A stretch of 64,000 bases of DNA from Bacteroidota bacterium (lineage in GTDB: Bacteria > Bacteroidota > Bacteroidia > B-17B0 > Aurantibacillaceae): NCBI GenBank assembly GCA_016702705.1, contig JADJDM010000016.1:1-64000 (forward strand). Direction: 5' to 3'. The notes beneath the pieces are model-generated. The model was not told the origin of the DNA. It was given only the letters and a program-made list of their open reading frames with translations, and made no database searches. Below are positions 15,874 through 25,498 of this stretch, in pieces (the first letter of the stretch is position 1; each line of letters starts with the position of its first letter). A program made the position numbers and the translations under genes.

Positions 15874-18441
15874 TTATTCTTTGATAAAAGATTGAACAAG
15901 TTTTTTGTTTTCTCCTCGTAATTCAATGCTGTAAAATCCAGCTCTTAAATTGCTAACATCAATAGTTTCTTGTAACGAATTACTGCGTTTTTGTTTTAAA
16001 ACTTCTTGCCCTAATACATTTATAATAATTATTTCATCGTAATCATTACTTAATCGGGGCAAGGAAATAGTAATACTACTATTTGTTGGGTTTGGATATA
16101 AGCTAAATTGTTCTTTACTTATTTCATCTAATGAAACACAAGCATTAACTTTAATGTAAACCGAAATAGTTTGTGTTTCTTGCGAACAAGCACCTGTGAT
16201 CGTGCAGCTATACCAACCTTGATTTGCGAGGCTTGCATTAGTAATGCTTAAATTAGCTGTAGTGGCGCCACTTATATTTGCAGAGTTTGTAACGTTGACC
16301 CCACTTTTTTTCCATTGATAAGATAAAGCTGTTCCTACTGTAGTTGTTAAAAGAGAAATAGTTTGTCCAATACAAACGGTGTCACCAATTGGTTGATTTT
16401 GAACTGCAAGATCAAACTCATTAATATGAAATGTGATGGTGTTTGTTTCGGTGCACTGCCCATCTAATGTAGAAATGGATAAGGTATAAGTTGTACTTCC
16501 TAAGTCGGGAATAACAGTTGGTGTTAAAATGTTGGGGTCAGAAATTCCTGTTGTTGGATTCCAATTAATAATGTAATTCGCTGGATTAACATTAGCAGAG
16601 TAATTTATTTTCATGTTAGGTCGAGCATTATAAATTTCTTCAGAGTTAGTGAAATTACAACCCGCGACAGCATCTTGATCCATTGTTGCGCTTGCCGCAA
16701 AGGCTAAAGCACTGTATTCAATATTATCATCAGCCGACCAAGCAGTGTTATCAAAACACATTTCTACTAATAGATTTGAAGTGCCATCATACACATAAGG
16801 TGAAGTAAAATTAAAAGTATTCCACCCAACTGTTGGTGTGTATAAAGTTGTATTGTAAACAGTAATTGCCCCGCTTTCGAATGGACCAACAATAAATTGA
16901 TTGGTAGTTGTACATTTTAATTTAATAGTAAGATTTGTATATCCATTGGTACTTGCCACATTCAGGAAATTAAAAGCAATTGAATTAATGATTCCATCTT
17001 GAATCCCTAATGCTTGTAATTCGCTTGCTCTTAAAATGTATTGTGCTTTCCCATCTTCCCAAAATCCCATAAAGGGTGTAGGATTTGGAACATTAGTTAA
17101 ATTACCTGTGCCTATTTGTATGGTTGTTCCATTACTCGAACAAGGATTAGATGAAATAACATTACAAGCTTGCCCTGATGCGCAAGATAAATTAGGTGAT
17201 AATTGAATCGGTGTTTTTGGAATACTAGTTAAACATGTATCGTTACCAATTGTAAAAGCAGGTGGTCTTCTTTGTGTAATAACGGAGATGGTTTTACTTT
17301 TTCTACAACCAATAGCCGTGCTTACATAAACAGTGTAATTAATTGTGTCGGCAATCGTGATGGTTGCTGTTGGTGATGCAATTGTTGATTGGTCTAAAAA
17401 TGTAGAAGGACTCCACGCATAGGTATACGTTCCTGGAACACTTGTGCTTGTTGGTATTGGAATAGCAAGGTCGGAGCAACTACGAATAGTATCACCAAGT
17501 GTTGAAGAAATTGTAAAGTCAGAACCTTCACCAACAAAATAGGTTATTGTATCTGTTGTTACACAAAGTCCATCTAATGTTGTAATGGATAAAACATAAC
17601 TTGTAGCGCCAAGTGGTGGAGTAACAGTAGGATTTAAACTCGTAGGATCAGAAATTCCTGTTGTTGGATTCCAACTAATAGTATAATTAGCAGGATTAAC
17701 GTTTGCAGAATAATTGAAACGCATGTTAGGCCTTGAGTTATGGGCCAGTTCTGAGGTAGCGAATGCACACCCAACCATGCCGTCTTGATCCATTGTAACG
17801 CTTGATACAAATGGTGTTGTAGAGTATTCGATATTGTCATCAGCCGACCAGCCAGAATTGTTATAACAAACTTCAACTAATAAATTTGAAGTGCCATCAT
17901 AAATGTACGGTGCGTTAAAAGCAAGCGTGTTCCATCCAGCAACTGGAGTAAATAAAGCACTATTGTATACAGTAATTGCCCCGCTTTCAAATGCGCCAAC
18001 TGCAAGCACATTGGTTGTGGTACATTTTAATTTTATGGTGAGATTAGCATATCCGTTATTACTTGATACATTAGGAAAATTAAATGCTAATGAGCGCAAC
18101 AAACCATTTTGAAATCCCATGGCTTGCAGTTCGCTTGCTCTAAAAAGATATTGTCCTTTACCATCTTCCCAATAGCCTCTAAATGGTGTTGGATTATTTA
18201 CCGCAGTTAATGTGTTAGTTCCAAATTGAACAATTGAACCAGCATATCCGCAATCATTTGAAACAAGCACATTACAATTGCTTCCTGTTGCGCAAGATAA
18301 ATTTGGATTTAATTGTATTGGTATTTTCGGAATACCTTCTAAGCAAGTATCGTTGCCAATAAAAAAGTTTGGAGCACAGGCTTGTTGTGCCTCACCAAAC
18401 GAAAAGAAAAATAGAACAATAGCACTAAAAAGGATTCTCAT
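15874..18441 (-). CDS. T9SS cargo protein with duplicated module, PKD-like and Ig-like domains
   Basis: The 855-residue protein has a signal peptide (residues 1-19) and a type A T9SS sorting domain at the C-terminus (FSLYPNPTNSSITISLPRLS to the lysine-rich end VQSFIKE). A module of about 285 residues is present twice (roughly residues 26-310 and 397-680). Each copy contains IGNDTCL, LSCA(T/S)G, the WEDGK(G/A)QY block, YDGTSNLLVE, SADDNIEYS and NYSANVNPANY. A PKD-like stretch separates them, and an Ig-like domain (DTVCIGQTISL to WYSCTITGACSQE) precedes the sorting signal. The protein is predicted to be secreted or surface-attached; many Cys pairs suggest disulphides. No enzymatic motif is seen. 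The frame is intact. Confidence 0.85.
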   Translation of the reverse strand: MRILFSAIVLFFFSFGEAQQACAPNFFIGNDTCLEGIPKIPIQLNPNLSCATGSNCNVLVSNDCGYAGSIVQFGTNTLTAVNNPTPFRGYWEDGKGQYLFRASELQAMGFQNGLLRSLAFNFPNVSSNNGYANLTIKLKCTTTNVLAVGAFESGAITVYNSALFTPVAGWNTLAFNAPYIYDGTSNLLVEVCYNNSGWSADDNIEYSTTPFVSSVTMDQDGMVGCAFATSELAHNSRPNMRFNYSANVNPANYTISWNPTTGISDPTSLNPTVTPPLGATSYVLSITTLDGLCVTTDTITYFVGEGSDFTISSTLGDTIRSCSDLAIPIPTSTSVPGTYTYAWSPSTFLDQSTIASPTATITIADTINYTVYVSTAIGCRKSKTISVITQRRPPAFTIGNDTCLTSIPKTPIQLSPNLSCASGQACNVISSNPCSSNGTTIQIGTGNLTNVPNPTPFMGFWEDGKAQYILRASELQALGIQDGIINSIAFNFLNVASTNGYTNLTIKLKCTTTNQFIVGPFESGAITVYNTTLYTPTVGWNTFNFTSPYVYDGTSNLLVEMCFDNTAWSADDNIEYSALAFAASATMDQDAVAGCNFTNSEEIYNARPNMKINYSANVNPANYIINWNPTTGISDPNILTPTVIPDLGSTTYTLSISTLDGQCTETNTITFHINEFDLAVQNQPIGDTVCIGQTISLLTTTVGTALSYQWKKSGVNVTNSANISGATTANLSITNASLANQGWYSCTITGACSQETQTISVYIKVNACVSLDEISKEQFSLYPNPTNSSITISLPRLSNDYDEIIIINVLGQEVLKQKRSNSLQETIDVSNLRAGFYSIELRGENKKLVQSFIKE

Positions 18442-18708
18442 GTGAAAATTTTATCCAATGAAATTAACTAATACAAATTAGAATTGCAATTGTTTTGCGC
18501 TAAATGTTAGTTAGAAGCCAAAATAATAGACAAAGCCTGCAATCAATTCGATTAGCAGGCTTGGTATTCGTTGGAATTTTGTTCTAATTATTTGTCCTTA
18601 ACAACTAATTTTTACGTCAGCCTTTATATAAATTCAATCATACTTTAGAATATTATTTAATTTCTAGTTGCCATATTTTATTTATCATTGTGTAACAAAA
18701 CAACATAT

Positions 18709-19424
18709 ATGAAAATATCCTTAAAAAACTGACATTACTTTTAGCCTTATTAATTTCAGGCTCAACATTTGCCCAATTAGAAATTTTAATAGGGAGGTCG
18801 CAACCTATTGGTGGATTTGCAAAAAAATCAGGTTTTGAACAAGCTGGTTACGGAAAACAAGGAACGTGTTTTCAAATGAATGCGATGTCGGAAGTAGGTG
18901 AGTTTAAAATGACATTGTCGGCTTATGGCGGTTTAAATAAATTTAATATAGATGCTTATAAGCCACAGTTTATTGAAGCAAATAAAGCCAATGGGAAAGC
19001 CTACACAAGATTTGAAGTTGGAAAGTATGGTAATTTCGGTCTAAACTTTGGACCTGAGTATATAATACAAGTTACCGACAAAATTATCGTTCCAATTAGA
19101 GCACATGTTGGATTTCACATTATGATGCCTCCACTTAAGTTTAAAGCTTATTATACTGATCAATATTCGATTTATGATAGCGGGGAAAGTTATGATGAAT
19201 GCAGTGGAAGTTTTGTTTATGAAGTGTTAGGTTTAAATTTTAAATTGGGAACAGGAATTGGATATAGATTAGGAGATAATTATTTGTTATTGCGTGCTGA
19301 TTACAGTAATCGTTTCGCTGGTTTTGGCCAAATGAGTTACGGCTCGGGAGATGCACGCGCAACATATCCTAAAAAATTTACGAGCTTAGATTTTAATATT
19401 GGTTTTGCATTTGGTTTAGATTAA
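18709..19424 (+). CDS. Outer-membrane barrel-like protein (signal peptide frameshifted)
   Basis: The clean frame starts inside the gene at 18876, but the sequence upstream encodes the missing part if one A is added to the A-run at 18712-18715. ATG 18709 then reads MKNILKKLTLLLALLISGST, a signal peptide ending FAQ, followed by LEILIGRSQPIGGFAKKSGF and the rest. The restored product is about 238 residues with alternating aromatic strands (YIIQVTDKIIVPIRAHVGFH, GYRLGDNYLLLRADYSNRF) as in small barrels. No family was recognised. Without the correction the signal is lost. Confidence 0.6.
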
Positions 19425-19440
19425 TCAAAAGTGAACTTAT

Positions 19441-19475
19441 AAAAAAACCTGCTAATTTTTTTAGCAGGTTTTTTT
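19441..19475. terminator. Bidirectional intrinsic terminator
   Basis: The arms AAAAAAACCTGCTAA (19441-19455) and TTAGCAGGTTTTTTT (19461-19475) are perfect complements with a 5-base loop and flanking A/T runs. It lies between convergent genes and can serve both the barrel gene and topA. Confidence 0.85.
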
Positions 19476-19506
19476 GTGATAGGTGTTTTTAATTTAAGAA
19501 ATTAAT

Positions 19507-22140
19507 TTACTTCTTTTTAGCAACCGCTTTTTTTACAGCCTTCTTAGCAGCCTTTTTCGGTGCAGCTTTCTTTACCGCTTTTTTAGCGCTTGCTTTTTTC
19601 GGAGCCTCTTTAGTAGCTGAGGCTTTTTTAGCCGCACCTTTCTTCGCCCCTTTTTTATCAAATGCTTTAGGCACTTGCGTCACAATCATAGCTTTTACTT
19701 CATCTAAAGTTAAAGCAGCTAATTCATCAGAAGTAAATTTACCACCTTCGTTTTTAATGAGTTTTAATTGCAATTTCCCAAATTTAATTTGTGGTCCCCA
19801 ACGTGCATTTTCAACTGATATTTTTTCTTCTGGCCAGTTGTGGATATAACGGTTCGCTTCTTTCTCTAATTTCTTTTCAATTAATTCATTTATATCGCTT
19901 TGAGATAAATTGTCAAAGTCATAAGCTCTTGGAACATTAATAAAAAGACCATCGTACTTAATAAATGGTCCAAAACGACCTTTACCTTTAGTTACGCCTT
20001 TACCTTGGTAATGCGCTACAGGAGCATCTGCTAATTCTTTTTCCTTTATAATTTCAATAGCCTGTTCCATATCAACCGTTAATGGATCGATAGTACGAGG
20101 AATTGAAATAAATGCTTCTCCTAATTTAATGTATGGTCCAAATCTTCCAACTGCAACAACAACTTCTTGTCCGTTATATTCTCCTAAAGTTAAAGGAAGT
20201 TTAAATAAATCTAAGGCTTCTTCTAAAGTAATAGTTTCAATACTTTGTGTTCTTCTTAAACTTGCAAATTTTGGTTTTTCTTCCGAGCCTTCAATTGTCT
20301 CTCCAATTTGTGCTAATGGTCCAAAGCGGCCAACGCGAACCGTTACAGGCTTTCCGCTTGCAGGGTCAATTCCTAATTGTCGTTCGCCACTTGCACGCTC
20401 ACTATTTTCGGATGTTGTTTCAACTGTTTTGTGAAAAGGTGTATAAAACTCTTTCAACATTTTTTGCCAGTTCAAATTACCATCAGCAATCTCATCAAAC
20501 TCTTCTTCTACTTTAGCTGTAAAATTAAAATCTAAAATAGTCGGGAAATATTTTAATAAGAAATCATTTACAACCATTCCAATATCGGTTGGAAATAATT
20601 TTGCTTTCTCGGCACCTGTATTTTCAGTTTTTGTAGCTTTAGTTAAATTTTGTTTCACTAAACTTAACTGAATATATTCTCTTGGAGTTCCTTCTTTATC
20701 AGTCTTCTCCACGTAATTACGTTTTTGAACCGTACTAATTGTTGGAGCGTAAGTAGAAGGACGGCCAATACCTAATTCTTCTAATTTTTTAACTAAACTA
20801 GCTTCAGTATAACGTGCTGGGTGATGCGTGAAACGTTGAGTAGCTGTAATTTCTTGGCTATCTAATTTCTCGCCTACTTTCATTGGTGGTAACATCGATG
20901 AGTTTTCTTCGTCAGAATTTTCATCATCAGTTCCTTCCATATATACTTTTAAGAAACCATCAAATTTTAATACTTCACCTTGCGCTACAAATAATTCGCT
21001 TGCCCCGCTTACATTAACTTTTGCTGTTGTTTTTTCTAACTCAGCATCACTCATTTGTGAAGCAATGGTACGTTTCCAAATTAAATCATATAAACGTTGT
21101 TCATTACGTTCTCCTTCAATTGCCGTTCTATCAATGTATGTAGGACGGATAGCCTCATGCGCCTCTTGCGCACCTTTGCTCTTATTTTTATATTGTTTTG
21201 GATTATAATACTTAGCGCCGTAGTTTTGATTAATTGCTTTGTTAGCTTGCTCCATTGCTGTTTCCGATAAATTCACGGAGTCAGTTCTCATATAGGTAAT
21301 CTTACCAGCTTCATATAAACGTTGTGCAACTTGCATTGTTTGCGCCACCGAAAAACCTAATTTACGTGCTGCTTCTTGTTGTAGTGTAGATGTTGTAAAA
21401 GGTGCAGCCGGAGAGCGTTTTGCAGGTTTTGTTTCTAAACTTTCAATTGTATAAGATGCTACTTTGCATTTTTCTAAAAAAGCTTGTGCTTCTGCTTCGG
21501 TATTATATCGTTTATCTAATTCCGCTTTTAAAATTCCAGTTCCTACTTTAAATAATGCAGATACTTTGTATGCAGATGTTGATTGAAATTTTTGAATTTC
21601 TCTTTCGCGTTCTACAATTAATCGAACCGCTACAGATTGAACACGTCCAGCTGATAAACTTGGACGAACTTTACGCCATAAAATAGGTGATAATTCAAAA
21701 CCTACTAATCTATCTAATACACGACGAGCTTGCTGTGCATTCACTAAATTAATATCAATTTCACGAGGATTTGCAATAGCTTTTAAAATAGCTGGCTTTG
21801 TAATTTCATGAAAAACTATACGTTTTGTGTTTGCTTTTGTTAACCCTAAAGTCTCATATAAATGCCATGAAATAGCTTCTCCCTCGCGGTCCTCATCGGA
21901 TGCTAACCAAACCATGTCAGCACTTTTCGATAATTTTCTGAGTTCAGCAATTACCCTTTCTTTATCGGGTTGAACCTCATACGTAGGCATAAAATTGTTA
22001 TCTACATCAACCCCATATCCCTTTTTCACTAAGTCGCGTACATGCCCAAAACTCGATTTTACGATGTAATCTTTTCCTAAAAATCCTTCAATCGTTTTTG
22101 CTTTAGCAGGTGACTCAACTATAACTAAATTTTTACCCAT
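19507..22140 (-). CDS. topA: DNA topoisomerase I
   Basis: This type IA topoisomerase relaxes negative supercoils. The 877-residue protein starts with the Toprim domain (NLVIVESPAKAKTIEGFLG, then ASDEDREGEAI with the acidic metal triad near residues 81-85). It has the active-site region ITYMRTDS with nucleophile Tyr283. The C-terminal part has four GRFGP-type repeats (VGRFGPLAQIG, VGRFGPYIKLG, KGRFGPFIKYD, ARWGPQIKFG) in place of Cys4 zinc fingers. It ends in a Lys/Ala tail of about 45 residues (KKAAPKKAAKKAVKK), resembling histone H1-like DNA-binding tails. The frame is intact and the gene is divergent from miaB. Confidence 0.95.
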   Translation of the reverse strand: MGKNLVIVESPAKAKTIEGFLGKDYIVKSSFGHVRDLVKKGYGVDVDNNFMPTYEVQPDKERVIAELRKLSKSADMVWLASDEDREGEAISWHLYETLGLTKANTKRIVFHEITKPAILKAIANPREIDINLVNAQQARRVLDRLVGFELSPILWRKVRPSLSAGRVQSVAVRLIVEREREIQKFQSTSAYKVSALFKVGTGILKAELDKRYNTEAEAQAFLEKCKVASYTIESLETKPAKRSPAAPFTTSTLQQEAARKLGFSVAQTMQVAQRLYEAGKITYMRTDSVNLSETAMEQANKAINQNYGAKYYNPKQYKNKSKGAQEAHEAIRPTYIDRTAIEGERNEQRLYDLIWKRTIASQMSDAELEKTTAKVNVSGASELFVAQGEVLKFDGFLKVYMEGTDDENSDEENSSMLPPMKVGEKLDSQEITATQRFTHHPARYTEASLVKKLEELGIGRPSTYAPTISTVQKRNYVEKTDKEGTPREYIQLSLVKQNLTKATKTENTGAEKAKLFPTDIGMVVNDFLLKYFPTILDFNFTAKVEEEFDEIADGNLNWQKMLKEFYTPFHKTVETTSENSERASGERQLGIDPASGKPVTVRVGRFGPLAQIGETIEGSEEKPKFASLRRTQSIETITLEEALDLFKLPLTLGEYNGQEVVVAVGRFGPYIKLGEAFISIPRTIDPLTVDMEQAIEIIKEKELADAPVAHYQGKGVTKGKGRFGPFIKYDGLFINVPRAYDFDNLSQSDINELIEKKLEKEANRYIHNWPEEKISVENARWGPQIKFGKLQLKLIKNEGGKFTSDELAALTLDEVKAMIVTQVPKAFDKKGAKKGAAKKASATKEAPKKASAKKAVKKAAPKKAAKKAVKKAVAKKK

Positions 22141-22338
22141 TTAAACGTATAATATAATATATAATAGAACGAAATTTCTCTTAAAATTGGAAGACCGTGG
22201 TTTTCAATTTTGCCGCAAAGAAAAATAAATAAATTGAGATTTTCCAAATTCATTTTTTTTGAAGGGCCACTTGGCAGCCTGGAATGTTAAATTTTACAAA
22301 GCTTTCGAGGGTATTCGGTCAATTTGTCATTTATTTTT

Positions 22339-22346
22339 TACCTTTG
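22339..22346 (+). promoter_or_regulatory. -7 promoter box of miaB
   Basis: TACCTTTG matches TAnnTTTG exactly. It lies inside a longer open frame that begins at 22284, so the true miaB start must be downstream. This supports GTG 22365, 18 bases after the box. Confidence 0.55.
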
Positions 22347-22364
22347 CCCCATATTTTATTAAAA

Positions 22365-23792
22365 GTGGAAAACAAAATTATAGACGAAAGTAAGCAGGGC
22401 GAGGCTTTAATGGTAGATGGAACTACCCCTGGAGGTAAGAAATTATTTTTGGAGAGTTATGGTTGTCAAATGAATTTTGCGGATAGCGAAATCGTTGCTT
22501 CTATTTTAACTAAACAAGGTTTTACAACTACACAAAATTACAAAGAAGCAGATGTGATTTTTGTGAACACATGTGCTATTCGCGAAAATGCAGAATCACG
22601 TGTTCGCCAACGATTACAAGATTATAAAAAAGTAAAGAAAGATAATCCAGATGCCATCATCGGTGTTTTAGGTTGTATGGCTGAGCGTTTAAAAGAAAAA
22701 TTTTTAGACGAAGAAAAATTAATTGATATGGTTGTAGGTCCCGATGCTTACAGAGATTTACCAAATTTAATTGAACAAGCAGAAAGCGGACAACGTGCAA
22801 TAAATGTTATTCTTTCGAAAGAAGAAACCTATGCAGATATTTCTCCCGTTCGTTTAGATAATAATGGAGTAAGTGCTTTCATTAGCATTATGCGTGGTTG
22901 TGATAACATGTGCAGTTTTTGTGTTGTGCCTTTCACACGTGGAAGAGAAAGAAGCAGAGACCCTGAAAGTATTGTGAAAGAGGCTACAGAAGCATTTGAT
23001 AAAGGATATAGAGAAATTACTTTACTTGGTCAAAATGTAGATTCGTATGTGTATGCAGGTGGAGGATTGAAAAAAGAAATTCTTACCCCTGAGCAAAAAG
23101 CATCAGCTACAACATTTGCCCAGCTCTTAGAAAAAGTTGCTTTAATTAATCCTGATTTGCGCGTGCGCTTTTCAACTTCGCATCCAAAAGATATGACGGA
23201 TGATGTGTTGGAAATGGTTGCTAAGTATGAAAATATTTGTGATTACATTCATCTTCCAGTGCAAAGTGGAAATACAGAAGTATTAGAAAGAATGAACCGT
23301 GGATACTCTCGCGAATGGTATTTTGATCGCATTGCAGCAATCAGAAGAATTATTCCAAACGCAGCAATTTCAACAGATATCATTACGGGTTTTTGTGGAG
23401 AAACAGATGAGCAACACAAGGATACTGTTTCACTAATGGAAGAAGTAAAATACGATTTCGCTTACATGTTTACTTATAGTGAACGCCCTAAAACACTTGC
23501 AGAACGTAAGTATGCAGATGATGTGCCTGAATTGGTTAAGAAAAAACGTTTACAAGAGATTGTTGACTTACAACAAAAAAATAGCGGATGGAGAACTCAA
23601 CAAGGTATAGGGAAAATTCATCGTGTGTTAGTTGAAGCGCAATCAAAAAAATCAGCTGAACAATGGTGCGGAAGAAATTCTCAGAACACCACAGTTGTAT
23701 TTGATAAAGGAAATTACAAAAAAGGAGATTACGTTAATGTATTAGCCGAAAGCTGCACTACGAGTACGTTGATTGGAAGAGTTGTTGAATAG
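22365..23792 (+). CDS. miaB: tRNA-2-methylthio-N6-dimethylallyladenosine synthase
   Basis: MiaB is a radical-SAM enzyme that adds a methylthio group to i6A37 of tRNAs. The N-terminal UPF0004 domain begins KKLFLESYGCQMNFADSE, with Cys residues also in FVNTCAIRENAE and VLGCMAERL for one 4Fe-4S cluster. The radical-SAM CxxxCxxC motif is CDNMCSFC within SIMRGCDNMCSFCVVPFTRG, and a TRAM domain closes the protein. GTG 22365 (reading VENKIIDES) is chosen because the promoter box at 22339 lies within the longer frame; ATG 22410 is an alternative. The length of about 475 residues fits the family. Confidence 0.93.
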   Translation: MENKIIDESKQGEALMVDGTTPGGKKLFLESYGCQMNFADSEIVASILTKQGFTTTQNYKEADVIFVNTCAIRENAESRVRQRLQDYKKVKKDNPDAIIGVLGCMAERLKEKFLDEEKLIDMVVGPDAYRDLPNLIEQAESGQRAINVILSKEETYADISPVRLDNNGVSAFISIMRGCDNMCSFCVVPFTRGRERSRDPESIVKEATEAFDKGYREITLLGQNVDSYVYAGGGLKKEILTPEQKASATTFAQLLEKVALINPDLRVRFSTSHPKDMTDDVLEMVAKYENICDYIHLPVQSGNTEVLERMNRGYSREWYFDRIAAIRRIIPNAAISTDIITGFCGETDEQHKDTVSLMEEVKYDFAYMFTYSERPKTLAERKYADDVPELVKKKRLQEIVDLQQKNSGWRTQQGIGKIHRVLVEAQSKKSAEQWCGRNSQNTTVVFDKGNYKKGDYVNVLAESCTTSTLIGRVVE

Positions 23793-23800
23793 GTTGATTT

Positions 23801-23833
23801 GGAATCAGGACGGCAGGACACAGGAGTCAAGAC
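23801..23833 (-). repeat. TCTTG-heptad-type repeat, left of the four-helix gene
   Basis: Read on the minus strand, this 33-base segment aligns without gaps to 2851-2883, with about 25 of 33 bases matching by eye. It begins GTCTTGACTCCTGTGTCC and ends GATTCC. A related copy in the opposite orientation follows the gene at 24221-24255. Confidence 0.5.
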
Positions 23834-23857
23834 AGATTTAGTAAATATTAAAATGTG

Positions 23858-24214
23858 ATGAAACACAACTTTAAAAAGCTTTTGATTTGGCAGGAAGCAA
23901 TGGACTTAAGTGATATGATTTTTGAATACACAGAAACACTACCGAACAAAGAGAAATACAATTTAATTGACCAATTAAATAGAGTCTCGGTTTCCATTCC
24001 ATCAAACATTGCAGAAGGCTCCGGAAAGAGAACAAATAAACAGTTTGCTGAATATCTTTCAATATCACTTTCATCTTCTTATGAAGCTGAAACGCAATTA
24101 TTGATTTGTGAAAGACGAAAATATGGGGATTTAGTTTTGCTTGAAAAATTATTGATTAAAACACCAATTTTGCAAAAGAAGATATTCAACTTCAGAGAAA
24201 AAATAGAAAACTAA
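23858..24214 (+). CDS. Four-helix-bundle protein (S23/23S rRNA IVP family)
   Basis: The 118-residue helical protein has the S23/IVP signature: FKKLLIWQEAMDLSDMIFEY, then NLIDQLNRVSVSIPSNIAEG with the conserved SIPSNIAEGSGR-like turn, and FAEYLSISLSSSYEAETQL. The family was first seen in intervening sequences of 23S rRNA genes and is widespread in Bacteroidota; it shares its fold with the Avd accessory protein of diversity-generating retroelements. Biochemical role is uncertain. ATG 23858 is preferred over GTG 23855. TCTTG-type repeats flank it on both sides, hinting that gene and repeats moved together. Confidence 0.85.
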   Translation: MKHNFKKLLIWQEAMDLSDMIFEYTETLPNKEKYNLIDQLNRVSVSIPSNIAEGSGKRTNKQFAEYLSISLSSSYEAETQLLICERRKYGDLVLLEKLLIKTPILQKKIFNFREKIEN

Positions 24215-24220
24215 TATGTA

Positions 24221-24255
24221 GTCCTGTGTCAAACAGTCCTGCATCTTGAATCAAG
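24221..24255 (+). repeat. TCTTG-heptad-type repeat, right of the four-helix gene
   Basis: The segment contains AGTCCTGCATCTTGAATCAAG, close to AGTCTTGCATCTTGGTTCTTG at 2850, and two GTCCTG words. It lies between the four-helix gene and the sigma-54 activator start. It is the inverted partner of 23801-23833. Confidence 0.45.
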
Positions 24256-24259
24256 AATT

Positions 24260-25498
24260 ATGACATTACAAGATATAAAACAGCGTTTCGGAATCATTGG
24301 TAGTTCTGCGCAATTAGATAGAGCAATTGATATTGCAAAACAAGTAGCACCAACGGATTTAAACGTTTTAATAACCGGTGAAAGTGGAACTGGTAAAGAA
24401 GTTTTCCCACAAATTATTCATCAATTTAGTTCGCGCAAACACGGGCAATACATTGCTGTAAACTGCGGGGCAATTCCAGAAGGCACAATTGATAGTGAAT
24501 TATTTGGTCATGAGAAAGGTTCGTTTACAGGAGCGCATGAAGCACGTAAAGGATATTTTGAAGTTGCAAATGGCGGAACCATATTTTTAGATGAAGTAGG
24601 AGAGTTGCCATTAGCAACGCAAGCACGTTTGTTGCGTGTTTTAGAAAGTGGTGAGTTTATTCGTGTTGGTTCTAGTAAAGTACAGAAAACGGATGTTCGT
24701 GTAGTTGCTGCGACTAACGTTAATTTGCCAACTGCAATTGAAAAGGGAAAGTTTAGAGAAGATTTGTACTATCGTTTAAACACAGTGCCAATAATACTTC
24801 CAGCACTTCGTGAACGTAAAGAAGATATTTTTATTTTGTTCAGAAAATTTGCTGCTGATTTCGCAAATAAGTATAGAATGCCTGTAATTAAATTAAATGC
24901 AGATGCAGAACAATTACTTGTAAATTACTACTGGCATGGTAATGTTCGTCAATTAAAAAACATTGCAGAACAAATTTCTATCATCGAAAAAAACAGAGAA
25001 ATTGATTTAGAAACGTTGATGAGGTATTTACCAAATCATAATGGATCAACATTGCCAAGTCTTGTAAAGGCTGATGGTTCAAGCGGTTCAAGTGATATGA
25101 ATGAACGTGATTTGTTGTACAAAGTGTTGTTTGACATGAAAAAAGATTTGAATGATTTAAAAAAAGTTGTTCATGATATCGTACAATTTAATCAAGGCGC
25201 ACTTAATGGAATTTCAGGAGAAGACATGCAATTAATTAATAAAATGTATGACGAACCAGAAGTTGCACTTCATAACACTGCGGCATTAACTATTCATAAT
25301 CCAAACGCTACACACCCAGTAAAATCAGCACAACCAATTATAATAGAAGAGTCACTTTCATTAGCTGATAAGGAAAAAGATATGATTACAAAAGCTTTAT
25401 CTAAATATAAAGGTAAACGTAAGTATGCTGCCAAAGAGCTTGGTATCAGTGAGCGCACGCTATATCGTAAGATAAATGAGTATAGTATAAAGGAGTAG
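24260..25498 (+). CDS. Sigma-54-dependent transcriptional activator (Fis type, no receiver domain)
   Basis: The 412-residue protein starts directly with the AAA+ domain. It has Walker A GESGTGKE near residue 40, the sigma-54-contacting loop GSFTGA (a GAFTGA variant), Walker B GGTIFLDEVGE, and the arginine-finger/sensor segment DLYYRLNTVPIILPALRERK. A linker rich in Asp/Asn/Lys follows, and the C-terminus is a Fis helix-turn-helix (ALSKYKGKRKYAAKELGISE to RTLYRKINEY). There is no N-terminal receiver or GAF domain, so its input is not visible. In Bacteroidota such stand-alone activators often control envelope or stress genes; the large outer-membrane gene set downstream is a possible but unproven target. 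Confidence 0.9.
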   Translation: MTLQDIKQRFGIIGSSAQLDRAIDIAKQVAPTDLNVLITGESGTGKEVFPQIIHQFSSRKHGQYIAVNCGAIPEGTIDSELFGHEKGSFTGAHEARKGYFEVANGGTIFLDEVGELPLATQARLLRVLESGEFIRVGSSKVQKTDVRVVAATNVNLPTAIEKGKFREDLYYRLNTVPIILPALRERKEDIFILFRKFAADFANKYRMPVIKLNADAEQLLVNYYWHGNVRQLKNIAEQISIIEKNREIDLETLMRYLPNHNGSTLPSLVKADGSSGSSDMNERDLLYKVLFDMKKDLNDLKKVVHDIVQFNQGALNGISGEDMQLINKMYDEPEVALHNTAALTIHNPNATHPVKSAQPIIIEESLSLADKEKDMITKALSKYKGKRKYAAKELGISERTLYRKINEYSIKE

